Positions 7,298-14,258 of a DNA stretch of 28,493 bases are shown here, one piece after another. Each line of letters begins with the position of its first letter. Within the stretch, counting starts at the first letter, position 1. Both the position numbers and the translations under genes were made by a program. The DNA is taken from the NCBI GenBank assembly GCA_902491895.1, contig CABUJH010000021.1, positions 1 to 28,493 of the forward strand. The letters run 5' to 3'. The notes under the pieces are model-generated. The model was not told the origin of the DNA. It saw nothing but the letters and a program-made list of their open reading frames with translations, and ran no database searches. Source of the stretch: an uncultured Collinsella sp. Its GTDB lineage: Bacteria; Actinomycetota; Coriobacteriia; Coriobacteriales; Coriobacteriaceae.

Positions 7298-7882
7298 CTA
7301 CTCCTTGACGGTACCGGTCTCGGCCTCGGCGACCTCGGCATCCTCGTCGAGAACGCCGGCCGCAGCCTGAGCGGCGGCAACCTTGGCGGCAGCCTCGGCG
7401 GCCTGGGCCTCCTCGCGGGCACGGTCCTCGGCCAGTAGCTCCTGATAGAGGTCCTCGCCCGGCAGCTCCTCGCTACGAGCGATCTTGCCCAGCACGCCGT
7501 TGACAAACGACGCGGACTGGTCGGTGCCATAGGCCTTGGCAAGCTCGACCGCCTCGTTGATCACGATGGCGTCCGAGACCTCCTCGTCGGTGAGGAAGCG
7601 CATCTCATAGACGGCGATACGCAGCAGATTGCGGTCGGCACCGGGCATACGCATAAGATCCCAGTTCTTGGCGACGGAGCGCAGGGCGCAGTCGATGCGG
7701 TCGATGTGCTCGTAGGCACCGCGGCACAGCTCCAGCGCGTAGGGATCGAGGGGACCCTTCGAGATCAGGAAATCGCCCTCGAGGACGCGCTCGAGCGGGC
7801 TGTCCGTGGCCTCGGCCTGGAACAGCAGCTGCAGCGCCTGACTGCGGGCAAGCGTACGCCCGCGATAAACCTTAAGGCTCAA
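7298..7882 (-). CDS. nusB: Transcription antitermination factor NusB, TTG start
   Basis: NusB binds boxA RNA with NusE (S10) and supports rRNA antitermination. It is 194 residues, longer than the usual 130-150. The helical core spans about 1-145, with RSQALQLLFQAEATD near the N-terminus and VINEAVELAKAYG and FVNGVLGKIAR later. An Ala/Glu-rich tail of about 45 residues forms the excess. The start is TTG at 7882, because AAGGAG lies six bases upstream and the family core begins there. It follows asp23 with a 3-bp gap. Confidence 0.94.
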   Translation of the reverse strand: MSLKVYRGRTLARSQALQLLFQAEATDSPLERVLEGDFLISKGPLDPYALELCRGAYEHIDRIDCALRSVAKNWDLMRMPGADRNLLRIAVYEMRFLTDEEVSDAIVINEAVELAKAYGTDQSASFVNGVLGKIARSEELPGEDLYQELLAEDRAREEAQAAEAAAKVAAAQAAAGVLDEDAEVAEAETGTVKE

Positions 7883-7885
7883 AGG

Positions 7886-8248
7886 TTACTCCTTGGGGAA
7901 AACGAGGCCGTCGATGCAAACGTCAACGCGCTCGACCTCGACGCCCACCTGGGCGTCGATGGCGGCAACCACGGCGGCGCGAACGGCCTCGGCGAGTTTC
8001 TTGAACGGATAGCCAAAGAACACCACGACGCGCACGGTAAGCGCGAGCTTGTCGCCGATGACCTCGGCCTCGACCGCCGGCTCAGAAGCCGGGGCCTTGG
8101 ACGAAAGCATCATGGAGACAAGGTTGGTGGCAAGGTCCTTGACGCCCACGGAGGCGATGCCCTCGACATCCGTGACGGCGCGCGAGACGATGGCGGTCAG
8201 AACATCGGGCGAAATGCCGATGCCGTCAATCTTGATTTCCTGGGGCAT
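7886..8248 (-). CDS. Asp23/Gls24 family protein
   Basis: This 120-residue protein belongs to the Asp23/Gls24 (YqhY-like) family, known from envelope stress and fatty-acid-related loci in Gram-positives; the biochemical role is not settled. ISPDVLTAIVSRAVTDVEGIASV and VRVVVFFGYPFKKLAEAVRAAVVAAI are family-like. It has no signal peptide or membrane segment. AGGAGG precedes the ATG at 8248. Its place between efp and nusB matches a common Gram-positive arrangement, although accB/accC genes seen nearby in others are absent. Confidence 0.9.
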   Translation of the reverse strand: MPQEIKIDGIGISPDVLTAIVSRAVTDVEGIASVGVKDLATNLVSMMLSSKAPASEPAVEAEVIGDKLALTVRVVVFFGYPFKKLAEAVRAAVVAAIDAQVGVEVERVDVCIDGLVFPKE

Positions 8249-8272
8249 GAGTCCTCCTAGAAGAGTTGGTTG

Positions 8273-8836
8273 CTAGACGCGGGAAACGAACTTGCCGTCG
8301 CGGGTGTCAACCTTAATGACCTCGCCCTCGTTGAGGTACATGGGGACCTGGATGACAGCGCCGGTGTCGATGGTGGCCGGCTTGGTGGAACCCTGGACGG
8401 TATCGCCCTTGAAGCCCGGGTCGGTCTGGACGATGGTGGTCTCGATGAACATCGGCGGGGTCACGCCCATGAGCTCGTCGTCGGCGAAGAGCAGCTGGCA
8501 GGTGTCATTCTCGCGCAGCCACTTGGCGTTCTCGCCAACCATATCCTCGGGAACGGGAACCTGCTCGTAGGACTCGTTATCCATGAAGATGTAGTCGGCG
8601 CCGTCGTTGTAGAGGTACTGGAACTCACGGGTGGTGAGCATGACGCTCTCGAACTTGGTGCCGGCGTTGCAGGTGTTCTCGACGACGCGGCCGCTCTTGA
8701 TGTCGCGGGTCTTGTAGCGCACGAAAGCGCCGCCCTTGCCCGGCTTGACGTGCTGGAACTCGACGATGGTGTAGACCTTGTCCTTAATGCGGAGACCGAG
8801 GCCGTTCTTGAAGTCGGCGGTAGAGATAGTAGGCAT
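8273..8836 (-). CDS. efp: Elongation factor P
   Basis: EF-P relieves ribosome stalling at polyproline. At 187 residues it has the usual length. The N-terminal KOW-like domain carries the loop KPGKGGA with Lys34 at the tip, the residue modified in many bacteria. Two OB-type domains follow, ending in the conserved VDTRDGKFVSRV. The start ATG at 8836 is preceded by AAGAAAGG. Loop context alone does not identify the modification enzyme, and none is encoded in this window. It heads the efp-to-recN transcription unit. Confidence 0.97.
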   Translation of the reverse strand: MPTISTADFKNGLGLRIKDKVYTIVEFQHVKPGKGGAFVRYKTRDIKSGRVVENTCNAGTKFESVMLTTREFQYLYNDGADYIFMDNESYEQVPVPEDMVGENAKWLRENDTCQLLFADDELMGVTPPMFIETTIVQTDPGFKGDTVQGSTKPATIDTGAVIQVPMYLNEGEVIKVDTRDGKFVSRV

Positions 8837-8893
8837 AGCGACCTTTCTTGTTATTGGCTAGACGCACAAACGTCCAAATTACATACGAGCGAA

Positions 8894-8899
8894 ATTATA
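8894..8899 (-). promoter_or_regulatory. Likely -10 of the efp operon promoter
   Basis: On the minus strand TGTATAAT gives a consensus TATAAT about 58 bases upstream of the efp start codon. The -35 region (GCCGCA at 17-bp spacing) is poor. It follows the pepQ gene in the same direction but lies between the pepQ terminator region and efp, so efp would be independently transcribed. Confidence 0.5.
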
Positions 8900-8930
8900 C
8901 ACTTGCAGACGGCGGCTGCGGCGAGCGCAT

Positions 8931-8973
8931 AAAAAGAGAACGCGGGACGCCCGAATCGATCCGGACGCCCCGC
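8931..8973 (-). terminator. Intrinsic terminator downstream of pepQ
   Basis: A 12-bp stem (8942-8953 with 8962-8973; two G-U pairs in RNA) has an 8-nt loop and is followed on the minus strand by GTTCTCTTTTT. It sits 24 bases past the pepQ stop codon. Confidence 0.85.
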
Positions 8974-8996
8974 CTCCACAAACCCAAATGGATGGT

Positions 8997-10127
8997 TTAG
9001 CAATCGATAATATGCAGGTCGTGCGGGGTCTTGGTGAAGGGCTCGTAGCCGTTCTCGGTGACGACGCCGTAGTCCTCCAGGCGCACGCCGCCCACGCCGG
9101 GCAGGTACACGCCGGGCTCCATGGTGATAACCGAGCCGACTTCGATGATATTCTTGCTGCGGTTGAAGTTAGGCAGCTCGTGGATGTCGATGCCCACGCC
9201 GTGGCCCAGACCATGGTTGTAGTAATCGCCATAGCCGGCATCGCCAATAATCTTCTTGGAAAGCTTGAAAATGTCGTTGCCCTCGACGCCCGGATGGATA
9301 GCGGCGACGCACTCCTCATGGGTGCGGCGCACGAGCGCGTACAGGTCGAGCTGCTCCTGGGTGGGCTCGCCCATCACGACAGTGCGCGTCATGTCGGAGC
9401 GGTAGTCGCAGTAGCCCGCACCGTAATCCATGAGGACAAAGTCGCCCTTCTCGATCACGCGGTCGCTCGGGACGGCATGCGGGTTGGCGGTATTGGGGCC
9501 ACTCGCCACGATGGAGCCGAAGGCCAGGCTGTCGGCGCCGTTGGCGAACATAAAGTTCTCGAGCTCGTTGCGAACCTGCTTCTCGGTCATACCGGGCTTA
9601 ATAAAGCCGAGCATGTGCTGGAAGGCGGCATCGGTGATCGACTGCGCGTGGCGCATGAGCTCGATCTCCTCTGCATCCTTGATGGCACGCATCTTGCGGA
9701 TGTCGTCATGCATCAGCGGCAGCATGCAGGCAACGGAGCGGTCCTCCAGACCACGTTGAATACCCTGGTAGAAGTTAATCTGCATGTCATCCTCGACGGC
9801 GCAGACGCGGCATTTGTTGGCCGCAATCTTGCCGGCGACCCAGCCGGGGATGGTGCCCTCGTCCATGTCGTAGACCCAGGGGCTGCCGGCGGGCGTGTTC
9901 TCCTCAAAACTGTTGAGATAGCGCGAGTCGGTGTGGAACAGGCATTGATCGACCGTAATAAACGCGGCGTGCGGGAACTCGAAGGTGTAGTCGAAGACGC
10001 CCTTCACGCCCGTGAGCCAACGTAGGTTAGCCTCATCGCGCACGATGATGGCGTCGTAGCCGCGCTCGGCCATCAGGGCACGGACGCGCTCGATACGACC
10101 GGCAGGACCGGCAGCAAACTCAGACAT
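8997..10127 (-). CDS. M24 family Xaa-Pro aminopeptidase/dipeptidase
   Basis: This cytoplasmic metallopeptidase probably cleaves X-Pro bonds. It has 376 residues: an N-terminal creatinase-like domain (about 1-135) and a pita-bread catalytic domain. The dinuclear metal site is visible as DYGAGYCDYRSDMTRT, GHGVGIDIHE, TMEPGVYLPG and VRLEDYG. The start ATG at 10127 has AAAGGAA upstream. Sequence alone does not separate aminopeptidase P from prolidase. Peptidases of this type are frequently placed directly before efp, as here, though a terminator and a new promoter intervene. Confidence 0.92.
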   Translation of the reverse strand: MSEFAAGPAGRIERVRALMAERGYDAIIVRDEANLRWLTGVKGVFDYTFEFPHAAFITVDQCLFHTDSRYLNSFEENTPAGSPWVYDMDEGTIPGWVAGKIAANKCRVCAVEDDMQINFYQGIQRGLEDRSVACMLPLMHDDIRKMRAIKDAEEIELMRHAQSITDAAFQHMLGFIKPGMTEKQVRNELENFMFANGADSLAFGSIVASGPNTANPHAVPSDRVIEKGDFVLMDYGAGYCDYRSDMTRTVVMGEPTQEQLDLYALVRRTHEECVAAIHPGVEGNDIFKLSKKIIGDAGYGDYYNHGLGHGVGIDIHELPNFNRSKNIIEVGSVITMEPGVYLPGVGGVRLEDYGVVTENGYEPFTKTPHDLHIIDC

Positions 10128-10150
10128 GCAGATTCCTTTCTTAATGTCCT

Positions 10151-10222
10151 CAATAAAAGCGGGACGGGCTCAATCAGCGCACGGAACCGCAAACGATCCG
10201 CAACCGATTGAAAACCCGTCCC
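10151..10222 (-). terminator. Terminator-like hairpin after the aroB-like gene
   Basis: GGGACGGG (10161-10168) pairs with CCCGTCCC (10215-10222). CAATC/GATTG (10171-10175 with 10206-10210) extends the stem past a bulge. On the minus strand the stem is followed by GCTTTTATTG. It lies between the aroB-like stop and the pepQ start, so it could end the aro transcript or attenuate read-through into pepQ. The core again contains GGGAC/GTCCC. Confidence 0.7.
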
Positions 10223-10258
10223 TCAAAATGATACGAAAGACGATGGATGTCAATAAAA

Positions 10259-11368
10259 CTAGAGAAGTTCCTTGCGAGAAGCCAAATACGCCTGTGCATG
10301 GCGCTCGAGCACATCGTCGTCCACGGCATTAAGACGAATGGCGCCAAGTGCCGCGGGCAGCGGCAACATCGTGCGATTGGAGCGTACGAACTGCTGCTTG
10401 CGGAACTCCTCGATAAACGCGGTGGGCTCCAGGTCGAAGGCAAGCTCCTCGATGCCGAAGTCCTCCAGGCAGTCATCGACCTCAAACACATAGTCGATAT
10501 CAAAGTCGCAGGCATCATGTGCTAGGCGCGCCTCGAACCGCATGCCCTCGGAAAGGAGCTGGTATGCGGGGACGTGTGCCGCGGCATCGCCCAAGCAGGC
10601 GCGAAGGGTACGCTCCCCCGTCTTGCCAAAATCGAGCGCATGTCGAGCACTGGGATTCGTGGCCATGAGCACGTCTTTGCGCGCAGTCTGGGACCACTGC
10701 ACGGCATTGACGAGCGCGACCTCCTCGCCGGCGAGAATCTCGGGGACCATCTCGGAGAACTGGTTCCAGCGCGACTTGCTGCTGGAAAGCATGGTACCCA
10801 CGAGTATGGCATACCCACGCTTGAGCTCCTCTGCGTCAGCCTCGCGAACAAGGTCCAGATTGCAGACTACCAGACCGGGCTCGGGACGTACCGCGATGGC
10901 GGGCAGCGAGTGGTCGCCCGAAGCGACGAGCGGCTCCATCGTCGTAGCGACCGTGAGCATAGCGTCGAAGGTCGTCGGCAACAGGGCGCACTCCGTGCGT
11001 CCGCACCACTGATTGGCGCACCAGGCGACAACAGAGCACATCGAAGCGTCACCGACGGCGACAATTAGATCGTCGCAGGTAATTCCATTGTTCGACAGAG
11101 CGCCAAAGACGGCATCGGCGTCGGCCAAGGTCGCGCCGGCGGGCGAAACCTCAAGCGAAAGCTGCGACACAGCAAAGCCGGCATCGACCAGAGCGTGCTC
11201 AACGTTCTCGCCAAAGCGGTCGGACACAGCGCTGTTCCAAACAACCATCGCGCGCTTAGGCTTGCCCACGACCGAGGCAAACATACGCGACAGCTCGCTA
11301 AACGCGTCAAAGCCGACGCGAACATCGACACTGCGATTTTGGAAATTGATGAGTTGACGGCGAATCAT
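10259..11368 (-). CDS. Divergent AroB-like protein, active site degenerate
   Basis: By fold and position this belongs to the 3-dehydroquinate synthase family (second step of the shikimate pathway). It has 369 residues and overlaps the aroK stop as ATGA, which fixes the ATG at 11368. Recognisable family segments are GFDAFSEL, LPTTFDAML (130-138), ADAEELKRG (178-185), LDFGKTGERT and a C-terminal helical part. Key residues differ: the glycine-rich GGGVxGD is AVGDAS (104-109), the SxxGGKxxIN stretch is unrecognisable, the metal-binding HTxGHA is KTGERT (249-254), and the LxHGEAV histidine is replaced in LLSEG. Only the glutamate equivalent (Glu180) seems kept. I infer it may not catalyse the canonical reaction; alignment was by eye. 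Confidence 0.75.
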   Translation of the reverse strand: MIRRQLINFQNRSVDVRVGFDAFSELSRMFASVVGKPKRAMVVWNSAVSDRFGENVEHALVDAGFAVSQLSLEVSPAGATLADADAVFGALSNNGITCDDLIVAVGDASMCSVVAWCANQWCGRTECALLPTTFDAMLTVATTMEPLVASGDHSLPAIAVRPEPGLVVCNLDLVREADAEELKRGYAILVGTMLSSSKSRWNQFSEMVPEILAGEEVALVNAVQWSQTARKDVLMATNPSARHALDFGKTGERTLRACLGDAAAHVPAYQLLSEGMRFEARLAHDACDFDIDYVFEVDDCLEDFGIEELAFDLEPTAFIEEFRKQQFVRSNRTMLPLPAALGAIRLNAVDDDVLERHAQAYLASRKELL

Positions 11369-11898
11369 AGCAGTCCACGCTCCAAAAGCATCTCGGCACA
11401 AAGATAGGAAACGTCCTCAAAGGACTTATTGCGAATATCGAGGGTAATATCGGCCGCTTTGCGATACAGCGGACGTCGATGCTCAAACAGGCGGGCCGCA
11501 TGCTCAGGCGAGCGGAAATCGGGACGCGTGTCGGAGCGGCGGATCTGGCGCATCGAATCCTCAAAATCGCCCTCGAGGTACACGCAGGTACCCATCTGGT
11601 GCATAAGCTCGATATTGACCGGCGTCTCGACAATGCCACCACCGCACGAAACCAGCAGGCTGCGCTCGCTTTGGAGCGAACGGAGCGCCGAGGTTTCGAG
11701 CTCGCGAAAGCGCTCCTCGCCCTCGGTTTCAAAAATCTCGGTTACCGATTTGCCGCAACGGCGCACGACAAGGCGGTCGGTATCAATAAACCGACGCTTG
11801 AACATCGTGCCCACGTTGCGTGCGAGCGTCGATTTGCCCGCACCCAAAAACCCGATAAAGAAGATATGGTCGCAGCCGTGCTTGGTGTGCTGGGACAT
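11365..11898 (-). CDS. aroK: Shikimate kinase
   Basis: This cytoplasmic enzyme transfers phosphate from ATP to shikimate. Its 177 residues are the normal length. Walker A GFLGAGKS is at 16-23. The shikimate-binding DTD (39-41), FRELE and SCGGGIV are present, as is the lid/arginine region ending RRPLYRKAADITLD. Unlike its aroB-like neighbour it looks intact. The start ATG at 11898 follows GAGGAA and lies eight bases after the yqeG-like stop. The stop overlaps the aroB-like start. Confidence 0.95.
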   Translation of the reverse strand: MSQHTKHGCDHIFFIGFLGAGKSTLARNVGTMFKRRFIDTDRLVVRRCGKSVTEIFETEGEERFRELETSALRSLQSERSLLVSCGGGIVETPVNIELMHQMGTCVYLEGDFEDSMRQIRRSDTRPDFRSPEHAARLFEHRRPLYRKAADITLDIRNKSFEDVSYLCAEMLLERGLL

Positions 11899-11906
11899 GA
11901 CGAAAC

Positions 11907-12404
11907 CTATTCCTCGCAGGGAAGGTCGCGCAGGGCCCGGCGCTCAAAGATACGGAAGATCTGCGTATACCACAGGTCCTGAGTTGCCTGTGGCTTTACC
12001 AAGATCGTGTCGACGCCGGCAAAGTTACCGCTCCACACGTCCGTGTACAGCTGGTCACCGATCAGCACAGCCTCATCGGCCGTGGCGCCCAAGCGCTTAA
12101 GACCGGCCTTGAGAGCAAACGGTGCAGGCTTCATGGCATGGCTGATGGCCTCGAGCCCCAGCTCGCGTGCTGAGCTCATGACCTGGTCGCGATGCCAGTT
12201 GTTCGACACCATGCACAGCTTAAAGCCCTTGGCACGAGCGGCGTCGAGCCAGGCCGAGACGGCAGCGGGAACCTGCTCGGTATCACGCGGCACCAGGGTG
12301 TTATCGCGGTCGAGCAAAATGGCGCGCTTGCCGTCGGCCCACAGGGTATCAAGGTCGATGCGGTCGACCGAGGCAACATATCGTTTGGGGCTGAAAATCC
12401 TCAT
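11907..12404 (-). CDS. yqeG: YqeG family HAD phosphatase
   Basis: This 165-residue HAD-superfamily subclass IIIA protein shows the nucleophile motif LLDRDNTLVPRD, MVSNNW as the second motif, and AVLIGDQLYTDVWSGN as the last acidic motif. The natural substrate is unknown; YqeG-type proteins act on phosphate monoesters in vitro. In Firmicutes yqeG sits next to aroE and yqeH, and here it precedes aroK, so the link to aro genes is retained. I chose ATG at 12404, two bases after the mltG stop; a TTG four codons upstream is the alternative. Confidence 0.9.
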   Translation of the reverse strand: MRIFSPKRYVASVDRIDLDTLWADGKRAILLDRDNTLVPRDTEQVPAAVSAWLDAARAKGFKLCMVSNNWHRDQVMSSARELGLEAISHAMKPAPFALKAGLKRLGATADEAVLIGDQLYTDVWSGNFAGVDTILVKPQATQDLWYTQIFRIFERRALRDLPCEE

Positions 12405-12406
12405 GT

Positions 12407-13828
12407 TTAATTCCAAGACTGTTGGTGCTCTTCGTAGGTCTGAGAGAAATACTCCTCGTCCTGCGTAATGTAGAAATACAGGTCATCGGAGTCGGTGGGC
12501 TCAAGGGTTGCCTTGAGCGCCTCGAGTGACGGAGAGCAGATGGGCGTGGGCGGCAGGCCCTCGTGCTTATAGGTGTTATACGGGCTATCGCTCTGCAGGT
12601 CGTCGGCGGTAACCTCGCCGCCGGTGACATACATCATGGTCGCATCGCTATTGAGGTAGCACAGACCATCGAGCTTGCCGGCAAGACGGTTGTAGAACAC
12701 CGAGGCGACATGCGCGCGCTGCTCGGCGTTGAGGCCTTCGCGCTCAACGATGGAAGCGAGATTGATGATGTCGTAATCGGACATCCCCACGCCGTAGCGC
12801 TCCTTGATTTTGGCCTCGCAGCCGGCAAAATCGAGCGACTTGTACTCGGTGTTGAATTGATCGAGCATGGCGCGAATCACATCATCGGCGCTCGGTTTCT
12901 TACCCAACGAATAGGTCTTGGGGAATAGGAAGCCCTCGAGCGAATCGTTTGCAGCGCCCTCAAGGAAGCTATAGTCCTTCACATAGTTGGAGGCCTTTGC
13001 CTGATTGAGGAAGTCTTCCTTGGAGATACTGTCGTATGCCTTGGCCACGCGATCGGCGATCTGATCAACCGTCAGGCCCTCTGGAATAGTCAGTGCATCG
13101 GAGCCCGCATTGGGGCCCTCCATGAGCTGCTGAACGACCTCTGTCGCGTCCATGAGCGTGGTGAACGAGTAGGTGCCGGGCTTGAGCGACATGTCGGCGT
13201 TGAGCTTTTTGACCGCCGCGTAATAATCCTTGGGATTTTCGACGATATGGTTCTCGGAGAGAATCGAAGCGATGCTGTCACCCGAGGAACCATCGGGAAT
13301 AGTGATAGTAACCTGCTGGCCAGCAGTGACTTTCGCATCCTCACCAGCAAAAAAGCCCTTGACAGCTGGCACGACAAAGAAAACGATCGCGACAAGCGCA
13401 AGCACGGCGACGACGCCACCGATAATCATAGGCAACGGGGAGCTTTTCTTTTGGGCACCACGGCGAGCGCGCGTGTTATAGCTCGAGCGCGTGGCCGGAG
13501 CAACGCCGTGCGAGCCATGAGCATGATGTGCGTGGGAGCGTGATTGCGGTGCCCGTCCCTGCGTACGCTGGGCAGGAGCCTGCTGCTTAAAGCGGGAACC
13601 ACCCGCGGGCTGGGCTGTATGGGCAGCAGACTGCTGAGCAGGACGACGAACAGGCTGCTGGCCTGGACGCTGAGTGGGCTGAGTGGGGCAAGAAGAGGGC
13701 TGCGCCGAACGTGCGGCGGGTTGGGCCGCGCGCTGAGTCGGTTGCATCGGACGCTGACCGGACGATACAGGGCGTGGCGCAGGCTGTCGTGTACGATTCG
13801 GCTGGCGCGGATCGAAAGCGCTAGACAT
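12407..13828 (-). CDS. mltG: Endolytic transglycosylase MltG with long N-terminal tail
   Basis: MltG cleaves nascent peptidoglycan strands at the membrane and helps set glycan length. Of 473 residues, about 1-130 are a cytoplasmic Gln/Pro/Ala/Arg-rich low-complexity region. One membrane segment follows at about 133-155, then the extracellular YceG domain with a LysM-like subdomain (about 170-230). The catalytic glutamate is probably Glu362 in ASIVEREG, followed by HVASVFYNRL. GAGGAGG lies just upstream of the ATG at 13828, which overlaps ruvX by eight bases. The N-terminal tail makes it much longer than typical MltG and may serve in localisation or partner binding. Confidence 0.94.
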   Translation of the reverse strand: MSSAFDPRQPNRTRQPAPRPVSSGQRPMQPTQRAAQPAARSAQPSSCPTQPTQRPGQQPVRRPAQQSAAHTAQPAGGSRFKQQAPAQRTQGRAPQSRSHAHHAHGSHGVAPATRSSYNTRARRGAQKKSSPLPMIIGGVVAVLALVAIVFFVVPAVKGFFAGEDAKVTAGQQVTITIPDGSSGDSIASILSENHIVENPKDYYAAVKKLNADMSLKPGTYSFTTLMDATEVVQQLMEGPNAGSDALTIPEGLTVDQIADRVAKAYDSISKEDFLNQAKASNYVKDYSFLEGAANDSLEGFLFPKTYSLGKKPSADDVIRAMLDQFNTEYKSLDFAGCEAKIKERYGVGMSDYDIINLASIVEREGLNAEQRAHVASVFYNRLAGKLDGLCYLNSDATMMYVTGGEVTADDLQSDSPYNTYKHEGLPPTPICSPSLEALKATLEPTDSDDLYFYITQDEEYFSQTYEEHQQSWN

Positions 13829-14249
13829 GCGAAACCTCCTCGTTTTTGCGATCGAGCCACGTCTGCAAGAACAGGCTGGCGGCGATCATGTCGATCTTGC
13901 CCCTCATCTGCTTTTCGTTGAGTCCCTGCTCGCGCAGGATACGCTTGGCCTCTTGCGAGGACAGGCGCTCGTCCTCAAACTCCAGCGGAAGATCGAGCTC
14001 GTCGGCGATCTTTTGCGCTATGGCGGCAACGCGCTCGGCCTGGGGGCCAGGCTCGCCGGCCATGGTCAGGGGACGCCCGCTTACCAAGATGTCGGGCTCA
14101 TAGTCCTCGACCAGGTAACGGAACGTCTTGGCCATACCGGTAACCTCAGCGGCCGGAAGCACCTTGACGGGCATCGCCATCTTGCCATCACGGCTCGAGA
14201 CGGCGATGCCGATCCTGGTCTCCCCTATGTCCAGCGCGAGCGCGACCAC
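13821..14249 (-). CDS. ruvX: RuvX/YqgF family nuclease, GTG start
   Basis: This RNase H-fold protein of 142 residues is thought to process the 5' end of pre-16S rRNA and is historically called a putative Holliday junction resolvase. LALDIGETRIGIAVS (first Asp), LVSGRPLTMAGEPG, LEFEDERLSSQEA and the later KIDMIAASLFLQTWLD are family signatures. The start appears to be GTG at 14249, nine bases after the alaS stop. No strong ribosome site is visible, so coupling with alaS is possible. The order alaS-ruvX-mltG is conserved in many Gram-positives. Confidence 0.93.
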   Translation of the reverse strand: MVALALDIGETRIGIAVSSRDGKMAMPVKVLPAAEVTGMAKTFRYLVEDYEPDILVSGRPLTMAGEPGPQAERVAAIAQKIADELDLPLEFEDERLSSQEAKRILREQGLNEKQMRGKIDMIAASLFLQTWLDRKNEEVSHV

Positions 14250-14258
14250 AGCGACTAC

